Positions 25,937 to 32,171 of a stretch of 64,000 bases of DNA are shown here, one piece after another. The notes under the pieces were generated by a model. That model saw only the letters and a list, made by a program, of their open reading frames with translations. It had not been told where the DNA came from and searched no databases. The position numbers were made by a program, and so were the translations under genes. This DNA is from Streptomyces sp. NBC_00259 (lineage in GTDB: Bacteria; Actinomycetota; Actinomycetes; Streptomycetales; Streptomycetaceae), in contig NZ_CP108080.1 of NCBI RefSeq assembly GCF_036181745.1, positions 1,364,001 through 1,428,000 on the forward strand, written 5' to 3'. Each line of letters opens with the position of its first letter. Position 1 is the stretch's first letter.

Positions 25937-26757
25937 GCGCAGCGGCGAAGGGCGCGGGGCGGGATGCCGAGCTGCACACGCTCACCGGCGCGTACGCCCT
26001 GAACGCGCTCGGCGACCGGGAACGCGCACGCTTCGAGCGGCACCTGGACGCGTGCCCGGCCTGCGAGCAGGAGGTACGGGAACTCGGCGCCACCGCGGCA
26101 CGACTGGGCCTCGCCGTCGCCGATCCCCCGGTGCCCGCGATGAAGTCCCAGGTGCTGGCGCGGATCGCGACGGTGCGCCAGGAGCCCCCGACGATCGCCG
26201 GTCCGGACACGACCGGGGGGTACGGACATGTCCGCACCCCCGTCCGCAGGGCCCGCCCGGCGGGCCGCCGCAGGTTCCCCCGCTTCGTCCTCGCCGCCTG
26301 CCTCGCGGCGGTCGCCGGGCTCGGGGGCGTCGCGTTCTGGCAGCAGCGCGCCGCCGAGGACGCCGCCGCCGAGGCACGGAAGGCGACCACCCTGGCGCAG
26401 CAGCGCACCGAGGCGCTCGCCGACGTGCTCACCGCGCCCGACGTCCGCACCACGAGCACCTCGCTCGGCGACGGAGCGACCGGCACGGTGGCCGTCTCCC
26501 GCGACCGCAACCAGGCCGTCTTCCTGGCCTCCGGACTGCCGGAACCGGGCAGCGGCAAGGTCTACCAACTCTGGTTCGCCGACGACGGCACCATGCGCCC
26601 GGCCGGGCTGCTGGAGTCCTCCGGCGCGCCGGAGGCACTGCTCATGGACGGCCCGGTGGACGGGGCGACGGGCATGGGCATCACCGTCGAGCCGGCGGGC
26701 GGCTCGACGAAACCGACCACCACACCGCTGGGGCTGCTGAACTTCCCGGCGGTGTAG
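25933..26757 (+). CDS. rskA: Anti-sigma-K factor, RskA family
   Basis: 274 residues from ATG 25933. The N-terminal zinc-type anti-sigma domain has HLDACPACEQEV (H-X3-C-X2-C, about 37-48) and TGAYALNALGDRERARFERH. One transmembrane helix (FVLAACLAAVAGLGGVAFW, about 118-137), then a coiled segment and an extracytoplasmic RskA domain (KVYQLWFADDGTMRPAGLL). It holds SigK at the membrane until proteolysis. It is translationally coupled to sigK. Confidence 0.94.
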   Translation: MSAAAKGAGRDAELHTLTGAYALNALGDRERARFERHLDACPACEQEVRELGATAARLGLAVADPPVPAMKSQVLARIATVRQEPPTIAGPDTTGGYGHVRTPVRRARPAGRRRFPRFVLAACLAAVAGLGGVAFWQQRAAEDAAAEARKATTLAQQRTEALADVLTAPDVRTTSTSLGDGATGTVAVSRDRNQAVFLASGLPEPGSGKVYQLWFADDGTMRPAGLLESSGAPEALLMDGPVDGATGMGITVEPAGGSTKPTTTPLGLLNFPAV

Positions 26758-26796
26758 GGCCCCGGCGCGGTGACGGGAAGAGTCCGCCGAGGGCTC

Positions 26797-26830
26797 GCGG
26801 CGTCCGGCGCGGTGCATCGCAAGGCGGCGG
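26797..26830 (+). repeat. Fragment related to MITE B interior
   Basis: GCGGCGTCCGGCGCGGTGCATCGCAAGGCGGCGG-like sequence matches the interior of MITE B (about 29708-29740) at most positions, with small indels. It lacks both terminal repeats, so it is a remnant or a shared sub-repeat. Confidence 0.4.
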
Positions 26831-27055
26831 ATCGCCCTCGCACTCGGCCGCACTCGGCTCACTCGGGCGGCCCCGACAGTGCCGCGAGGTGCCGCGACGT
26901 GCCGTGCATGGCGTCGCGAGCCGCTGAACTCCCGGTCACGGCAAGGCGCTCGGTACCGGCCGTTCGCTGTACGCGAGGTGAGGAGCGGGGCCGTGAGCAC
27001 TTCGGCCCCGCTCCGACACGGCCTTGTCATGCGGTGGAAACGGCACGTCCCTAAT

Positions 27056-27073
27056 TTCTGTCGCTCGACAGAA
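27056..27073. promoter_or_regulatory. Palindromic operator upstream of permease
   Basis: TTCTGTCG-CT-CGACAGAA, a perfect 8-bp inverted repeat with a 2-bp centre, lies 18 bp upstream of the permease ATG and abuts a TAATTT -10-like hexamer. The same sequence with flank TCCCTARTTTCTGTCGC occurs before the DUF1989/carboxylase operon (30645-30664). It is most likely bound by the TetR regulator encoded at 29916-30542. Confidence 0.8.
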
Positions 27074-27091
27074 TCAGCGACAGGGGCTGCC

Positions 27092-28618
27092 ATGACCGCC
27101 ACCGCACCCAGCGAGTCCACTGACGTCCGGCCCGGCCCCACGGGTCCGGGCGGCGCCGACGAGGAAGCGCTCGCCGACTTCGGCTACCCGCAGGAACTGC
27201 GCCGCCGCATGGGCCGTTACGCGTCCTTCGCGGCCGGCTTCTCCTTCATCTCCGTACTGACGACCGTCTTCCAGTTCTTCGCGCTCGGCTACTCCTTCGG
27301 CGGGCCCGCCTTCTTCTGGACCTGGCCCGTCGTCCTCGCCGGACAGCTCCTCGTCGCCGCCTGCTTCGCCGAACTCGCGGCCCGCTACCCTCTCGCCGGG
27401 GCCGTCTACCAATGGTCGACGCGGCTCAGCACTCCCGCCTTCGGCTGGTACGCGGGCTGGCTCATGCTCATCGGCCGTGTCGTCGTGGTCGGCGCGGCGG
27501 CCCTCGCCCTGCAGGCCGTACTGCCCGCGATCTGGCCGGGGTTCCAGCTCCTCGGCGGCGACCCGTCCCCGACCTCTCCCAGCGGGGCGGCGAACGCGGC
27601 CCTGCTCGGGCTGATCCTCCTCGCCCTCACCACGCTCGTGAACGTGCTCGACAACCGGGTCCTGACAGCCGTCAACACCATCGGTGTCTCCGCCGAGATC
27701 ATCGGTGTCGCCCTCATCGTGACCCTGCTGCTCACCCACTCCGAGCGCGACCCGGGCATCGTCCTGCACACCGGCGACGCGGGCGGCGCGATCGGTGCGC
27801 TGCTGATCGGCTCGTTCACGGCCGCGTACGTCCTCATCGGCTTCGAGAGCGCGGGCGAGATGAGCGAGGAGACGGTCAACCCGCGCCGGACGGCGCCCCG
27901 GACGACCCTCTCCGCGCTCAGCACCTCCGGTGTCTGCGGCGGACTGCTCCTGCTCGGCGGCCTGCTCGCGGCCCCCAGCCTGACCGACGGACGACTGGCG
28001 ACGGAAGGCCTCTCGTACGTCCTCACCAGCACGCTCGGCGACGGCCTCGGCAAGGTCCTCCTCGCCGATGTCGTGATCGCGATCTGCGCCGCGACCCTCG
28101 CCATCCAGACCTCGGCGACCCGGATGATGTACGCGATGGCCCGCGATCGCCAACTCCCGCTGTCCCCCGCCCTCTCCAAGGTCCCCGCCCGCACCGGCAT
28201 GCCCGCCGCGGCGGCCCTCACCGTCGGGCTCCTCGCCGCGCTGCTCCTCCTGCTCAACTTCCTCTCCCCCGAGGCGCTCCTGGCGATCGGCACGACCTGC
28301 ATCGCCATGGTCTACCTGGCGTACGCGATGGTCACCGGCCCCATGCTCGTACGCCGCCTCCGCGGGCACTGGGGACCCGCGGCCCCGGACGAGCGCGACG
28401 AAACGGGCCGCCCGCTCTTCACCCTCGGCCGCTGGGGCCTCCCGGTGAACGTCCTGGCGCTCGCGTACGGCGTCGCCATGACCCTCAACCTCGCCTGGCC
28501 CCGGGCCGAGGTGTACGACCCGTCGGGCGGCCACTGGTACTTCCAGTGGTTCACGGTCCTGTTCTTGGGCGTCTCTCTCGCGGCGGGCGCCGCTTACCGT
28601 GCGCTGAGGCGCGCATAG
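27092..28618 (+). CDS. APC-superfamily permease, TetR-regulon member
   Basis: 508 residues from ATG 27092, with about 12 membrane helices. APC signatures include CFAELAARYPLAGAVYQWST (about 95-115) and FESAGEMSEETVNPRRTAPR (about 250-270). The hydrophilic N-terminus is Thr/Pro-rich. Its promoter carries the same palindrome as the guanidine/urea carboxylase operon 3.6 kb away, so it probably imports the substrate of that pathway (guanidine, urea or a related compound). The ADP-ribosylglycohydrolase gene begins 9 bp downstream. Annotators would otherwise call it a generic amino acid permease. Confidence 0.88.
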   Translation: MTATAPSESTDVRPGPTGPGGADEEALADFGYPQELRRRMGRYASFAAGFSFISVLTTVFQFFALGYSFGGPAFFWTWPVVLAGQLLVAACFAELAARYPLAGAVYQWSTRLSTPAFGWYAGWLMLIGRVVVVGAAALALQAVLPAIWPGFQLLGGDPSPTSPSGAANAALLGLILLALTTLVNVLDNRVLTAVNTIGVSAEIIGVALIVTLLLTHSERDPGIVLHTGDAGGAIGALLIGSFTAAYVLIGFESAGEMSEETVNPRRTAPRTTLSALSTSGVCGGLLLLGGLLAAPSLTDGRLATEGLSYVLTSTLGDGLGKVLLADVVIAICAATLAIQTSATRMMYAMARDRQLPLSPALSKVPARTGMPAAAALTVGLLAALLLLLNFLSPEALLAIGTTCIAMVYLAYAMVTGPMLVRRLRGHWGPAAPDERDETGRPLFTLGRWGLPVNVLALAYGVAMTLNLAWPRAEVYDPSGGHWYFQWFTVLFLGVSLAAGAAYRALRRA

Positions 28619-28627
28619 GCTCACCCT

Positions 28628-29560
28628 GTGGACAGGGCTGACAGCGCTGACAGGGCTGACAGGGCGGTCGTCGGTTCGGCGGTGGGCGACGCGCTGGGTG
28701 CGCCGTTCGAGTTCGGGCTCGCGGGCGGGTACACGGCCCGCTTCCCGGACGGCGTCGGCGAGATGTGCGGAGGCGGCGGCTGGGATCCCGGGGAGGCCAC
28801 CGACGACACGCAGATGGCCGTCCTCGTCGGCGAGTCCCTGATCGAACGGGGCGGACTCGACCCCGCGGACATGTTCCAGCGCTTCCGCCGCTGGGCAGCG
28901 GGAGACCCGAAGGACATCGGTCTCCAGACCGAGCAGGTCCTCGGCGGCGGCGAGCCGTGGGACCTGGCGGCCGCGCTGCACTTCCAGGTCAACGACCGTG
29001 CGGCGGGCAACGGTTCGCTGATGCGGGCGGCCACGTCCGCGGTGTATTTCGCGGGCGAGGGACGTGAGGCCACGATGGCGGCGGCCCGACGGATCGCCGC
29101 CCTGACCCACGGCGACCGCGCCGCGTGGGAGGGCACGGCGGTCCTCCACGAGCTGATCCGGGTGGCGCTGGACGGGGGCGATCCGCTCGGCGCGGTGCCG
29201 GACGCGCTGGCCGGGGTGCACGGAGACCACCGGGAGCGCTGGGCCAGCGTACTGGCGCCCGGTTGGCACCCGGACGACGCGACCGAGTTCAACGGCGCGG
29301 TGTGGCCGTGCCTGGGCTCGGCCTTGTGGGCGCTGCGGACGTCGGCGTCGTTCGAGGAGTCGCTCGGCACCGCGATCGATCTGGGCGGCGACACGGACAC
29401 GGTCGCGGCGGTCACCGGTGCGCCGGCGGGCGCCGTGCACGGAGCCGCCGCGATCCCGGAGCGGTGGACGCGCGCCCTCCACGTGCCTCTTCCGGGGCAC
29501 GGCACGCGTGTCCTGCGCACCCAGGACCTCACAGCCCTGGCGACGGCGTTGGCGGCCTAG
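28628..29560 (+). CDS. ADP-ribosylglycohydrolase family protein (DraG/ARH-like)
   Basis: 310 residues from GTG 28628, with a short repeated DRAD leader (about 2-12). The DraG/ARH fold is shown by GSAVGDALGAPFEFGL, EATDDTQMAVL (metal-binding Asp-Asp-Thr), RAAGNGSLMRA and the C-terminal DLGGDTDTVAAVTGAPAGAV. These enzymes use two Mg ions to hydrolyse ADP-ribose bonds, classically to arginine guanidino groups. It begins 9 bp after the permease and is probably in the same transcript under TetR control. The TAG stop is part of the CTAG that bounds MITE A. Confidence 0.9.
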   Translation: MDRADSADRADRAVVGSAVGDALGAPFEFGLAGGYTARFPDGVGEMCGGGGWDPGEATDDTQMAVLVGESLIERGGLDPADMFQRFRRWAAGDPKDIGLQTEQVLGGGEPWDLAAALHFQVNDRAAGNGSLMRAATSAVYFAGEGREATMAAARRIAALTHGDRAAWEGTAVLHELIRVALDGGDPLGAVPDALAGVHGDHRERWASVLAPGWHPDDATEFNGAVWPCLGSALWALRTSASFEESLGTAIDLGGDTDTVAAVTGAPAGAVHGAAAIPERWTRALHVPLPGHGTRVLRTQDLTALATALAA

Positions 29561-29662
29561 GTCCAATACCAGTGACTTTGGCGCCCGGCGGAGGCCCCAT
29601 GGGCGATGTTTCCGCACGTCAGAGCTTCGAGTGGCTCGTTAAGTCACTGGCATTGGGCCTAG
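29557..29662. mobile_element. MITE A, CTAG-bounded miniature inverted-repeat element
   Basis: The terminal repeats GTCCAATACCAGTGACTT (29561-29578) and AAGTCACTGGCATTGGGC (29641-29658) are inverted copies with 2 mismatches. The 98-bp body is bounded by CTAG (29557-29560 and 29659-29662), which fits a 4-bp target duplication as made by some IS5-group transposases. No transposase is encoded. The left CTAG contains the stop codon of the preceding gene. Confidence 0.75.
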
Positions 29663-29899
29663 GTCGTGTCTGACAAATAGCGCCGTCCGCCCGCAGGGCG
29701 GGGCGTGCGGCGTCCGGTGCGTGCAATCGCAAGGCGGTGGGGGTGCCCCCGCCGAAGGCTGGGGGAGATCATCCTCGTACTGGACGTACTTGGATGACTC
29801 CGACAACGCAGCGTGGGGGCACCTCCCGTGCCCGAAGGGCTACGGGGGAGTGCGTGCCGGGCGTCGCGCGCCAGGCGGGATTTGTCAGACACGGCCTAG
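29659..29899. mobile_element. MITE B, CTAG-bounded miniature inverted-repeat element
   Basis: GTCGTGTCTGACAAAT (29663-29678) and ATTTGTCAGACACGGC (29880-29895) are inverted copies with one mismatch, and the similarity extends a few bases inward. The 233-bp body is bounded by CTAG (29659-29662 and 29896-29899); the left CTAG is shared with MITE A. The interior is GC-rich with self-complementary segments and no gene. I recall similar non-coding elements as common in Streptomyces genomes. It ends 16 bp beyond the TetR stop codon. Confidence 0.75.
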
Positions 29900-29915
29900 C
29901 GGTCCGCGCGGCCGC

Positions 29916-30542
29916 TCACCCCGTACCGGCGATCCTCAGCGCCGCGTCCGCCGTCGCCGAGGCGAACGAACCGACGGGGCGGTCCGGATCCGATCGGTGG
30001 ACGAGGATCACGCCTTCGATCAGCCCGAACACCAGGTCCGTGCGGAGCGCCAGCTCGCCCTTGTCGAGGGTGCGTCCCGGTGCCGTGCCGGCCAGGAGCT
30101 GCCCGTAGGCGTCCTTCAGGTCGGCCCGTACTCGGTGGAACCCGGCGAATCGCTCCCCCTGGACCTCCGGGAGGAGATAGAGGCCGCCAAGGTTGTGCGG
30201 GCCCCGGCACAACAGCTCCACGTCCGAGCGGCACAGCTCCCGCAGCCGCTCCTCCGGCGCGCGCCCGTCGTCCGCGAGGAGCCGGCGGGCGAGCGCGAGG
30301 GAGGGGGTGACCGTGGATTCGAGGAGCTCGGCGAGGAGGTCCTCCTTGCCGCCGAAGTAGTGGTACATCGTGGCCTGCCGCATCCCCGCGCGCTCGGCCA
30401 CGGCCCGGGTCGTCGTCGCCGCGTACCCATGCGTCGTGAACAGCTCCGCCGCCGCGGCGAGCAGCTCGTCACGCGTGGACATGCCGCTGTCCGGCCGCGG
30501 CTCCGCGCGCGGCCGTCCGACTTTCCGTCCCGTCGTACCCAT
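29916..30542 (-). CDS. TetR-family regulator of the guanidine/urea regulon
   Basis: 208 residues from ATG 30542. The N-terminal TetR HTH (RDELLAAAAELFTTHGYAAT, then TRAVAERAGMRQATMYHYFG, about 27-75) is preceded by a basic, disordered tail. The C-terminal ligand domain (about 80-205) contains CRSDVELLCRGPHNLGGLYL. It is divergent from the DUF1989 operon; the palindrome at 30645-30664 lies between them, and a near-identical site precedes the permease. Repression relieved by guanidine, carboxyguanidine, allophanate or urea is a reasonable expectation; the ligand is unknown. The longer upstream frame would run into the operator and is not used. Confidence 0.9.
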   Translation of the reverse strand: MGTTGRKVGRPRAEPRPDSGMSTRDELLAAAAELFTTHGYAATTTRAVAERAGMRQATMYHYFGGKEDLLAELLESTVTPSLALARRLLADDGRAPEERLRELCRSDVELLCRGPHNLGGLYLLPEVQGERFAGFHRVRADLKDAYGQLLAGTAPGRTLDKGELALRTDLVFGLIEGVILVHRSDPDRPVGSFASATADAALRIAGTG

Positions 30543-30644
30543 GCGGCCGATCGTCGCACACGCGGGTGACACCCGGATCTTGGTGAGGCTTCGGTAACGC
30601 GTCCGCAATGGCCGGGCAACGGTCCGGAAGCCGTACCTCCCTAG

Positions 30645-30664
30645 TTTCTGTCGCGCGACAGAAA
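30645..30664. promoter_or_regulatory. 20-bp perfect palindrome before DUF1989/carboxylase operon
   Basis: TTTCTGTCGCGCGACAGAAA is fully symmetric over 20 bp. TAGTTT (30642-30647), a possible -10 element, overlaps its left end. The site begins 49 bp upstream of the first gene, a typical place for TetR repression. It shares TTCTGTCG-NN-CGACAGAA and the preceding TCCCTA with the permease site at 27056-27073. Confidence 0.85.
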
Positions 30665-30693
30665 AGCAGCGATCCGAGCCGGAGGTGCGCCCC

Positions 30694-31518
30694 ATGGCGA
30701 CTGCGACGACATACGGGGCAAGGGACCACGCCCGCGCCCAGGAGGGCACCCGCGCCGAGGCGATGCCGGTGGTACCGGCCACCGACTGGCCCGCCCCGCC
30801 GTGCTCCGCCGGGCATCTGGTGTGGGCGGAGACGGTGGCGGGTGGCAACTACACGCACCGCGTCCTCGCCCGCGGCACCGAGCTGCGTCTCACGGACCTC
30901 CGCGGTGACGCCTGCGCCCACGTCGTGCTGTACGCGGACGGGCGCCCCTGGGAGCGGCTCAACGTCGCCGACACCGTGAAGGTGCAGTGGAACGCGTACC
31001 TCACGAAGGGCCGGTTGCTGCTCTCCGGCCAGGGCCGCGTGCTCGCCTCGCTGACCGAGGACACCGGCGGCCGGCACGACGCGCTGTGCGGCACGTCGAC
31101 GCTCGCACGGAACACGGCCCGTTACGGCGACGGCAGCCCGCAGTCCCCCTCCCCCGCCGGCCGTGAGCTGCTCAAGCTCGCCGCGCTCAAGAACGGCCTG
31201 GAGCCGCGCGATCTGCCGCCGTCGATCGCCTTCTTCCAGGGTGTGGAGGTACGGGACGACGGGTCGGCGGACTTCACCGGGTCCGCCGGACCGGGCGCCT
31301 CGGTCACCCTGCGCGCCGAGCAGGACCTGGTCGTCCTCGTCGCCAACGTCCCGCATCCGCTCGATCCCCGGCCGGAGTACGTCAGCACTCCCCTGGAGGT
31401 CCTGGCCTGGCGCGCCGCGCCGACCGCGGCCGGCGACCCATTCCGGGAAGCCGCTCCCGAGGGCCGCCGCGCCTTCCTCAACACCGCCGAATTCCTCGCC
31501 GCCAGGGGGCAGTCATGA
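30694..31518 (+). CDS. DUF1989 protein, urea amidolyase-associated protein 1 (CgdA-like)
   Basis: 274 residues from ATG 30694 with CCGGAGG 8 bases upstream. DUF1989 pattern: an N-terminal HRVLARGTELRLTDLRGDAC, then TEDTGGRHDALCGTSTLARN and ENVPHP-like VANVPHPLDPRPEY. DUF1989 paralogues beside urea carboxylase-type enzymes have been shown, in guanidine-degrading bacteria, to form a two-subunit carboxyguanidine deiminase (CgdAB) that makes allophanate. Both paralogues are present here and overlap by 4 bp, so they probably form such a heteromer. Older annotation calls this urea carboxylase-associated protein 1. Confidence 0.88.
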   Translation: MATATTYGARDHARAQEGTRAEAMPVVPATDWPAPPCSAGHLVWAETVAGGNYTHRVLARGTELRLTDLRGDACAHVVLYADGRPWERLNVADTVKVQWNAYLTKGRLLLSGQGRVLASLTEDTGGRHDALCGTSTLARNTARYGDGSPQSPSPAGRELLKLAALKNGLEPRDLPPSIAFFQGVEVRDDGSADFTGSAGPGASVTLRAEQDLVVLVANVPHPLDPRPEYVSTPLEVLAWRAAPTAAGDPFREAAPEGRRAFLNTAEFLAARGQS

Positions 31519-32171
31519 CCGTCGTACCCGCCCGCTCCGCCTGGTCGGCGGTCGTCCGCCGGGGCGAGCAGCTCACCATCACCGATCTGCACGGCAACCA
31601 GGCCGTGGACTTCCTCGTCCACGACGCCCACGACACCGCCGTCCGCTACAGCGCCCCGGACACCATCCAGGCCCAGGGCGGCGTCTTCCTCACCACGAGC
31701 AGCGTTCTCATGTCGAACGAGCACACCCCCCTGATGACGGTCACGGAGGACACCTGCGGGCGGCACGACACCATCGGCGGGGCGTGTTCCAAGGAGTCCA
31801 ACACCCTGCGCTACGGCCACCACACGTGGTCGCAGCACGCCTGCGTGGACAACTTCCTCTCCGAGGGCGCCCGGCACGGGCTGACCGCACGCGATCTCGT
31901 GTCGAACATCAACTGGTTCATGAACGTCCCCGTCGAGAAGGACGGCACCCTCGGCATCGTCGACGGCATCTCCGCGCCCGGGCTGCGGGTGACGCTCCGC
32001 GCCGAGACCGACGTCCTCGTCCTCGTCTCCAACTGCCCGCAGATCAACAACCCCTGCAACGGCTTCGAGCCGACGGCGGTGGAGATGACCATCACGGCCG
32101 TCGGGGCCACAGGAACCATCACGGCCGTCGAAACCAACGGAACGACCGGAGCCACGGAGGCGACCGCATGA
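31515..32171 (+). CDS. DUF1989 protein, urea amidolyase-associated protein 2 (CgdB-like)
   Basis: 218 residues, DUF1989: TDLHGNQAVDFLVHDAHDT, TCGRHDTIGGACSKESNTLR, HACVDNFL, and the C-terminal NCPQINNPCNGFEPT with conserved Cys/Asn that could bind metal or act in catalysis. The start overlaps the preceding stop (ATGA), and its own stop overlaps the carboxylase start in the same way, so three proteins are translationally coupled, as expected for a complex or sequential pathway. The last 20 residues are Thr/Ala-rich and variable. Confidence 0.88.
   Translation: MTVVPARSAWSAVVRRGEQLTITDLHGNQAVDFLVHDAHDTAVRYSAPDTIQAQGGVFLTTSSVLMSNEHTPLMTVTEDTCGRHDTIGGACSKESNTLRYGHHTWSQHACVDNFLSEGARHGLTARDLVSNINWFMNVPVEKDGTLGIVDGISAPGLRVTLRAETDVLVLVSNCPQINNPCNGFEPTAVEMTITAVGATGTITAVETNGTTGATEATA

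Larger units (their letters stand above)
26758..27091. other. Intergenic region before APC permease
   Basis: 334 bp without a credible gene. It contains a fragment related to the nearby MITE B interior (about 26797-26830), a run of GTGCCG-type short repeats (about 26878-26910), and the TetR-type operator just before the permease. A TAATTT hexamer (27052-27057), which fits a -10 element, adjoins the operator. Confidence 0.6.

Noticed and set aside
27074..29617. 847-codon minus-strand frame opposite the permease and ARH genes
   Set aside because: Same cause: shadow of two genes with clear family motifs; composition is Arg/Glu/Gly repeats without fold signals.
30543..30693. Guanidine (ykkC) riboswitch before the carboxylase operon
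   Set aside because: Conserved aptamer segments not seen, and the likely leader is too short; a palindromic protein site is present instead. A covariance search would settle it.
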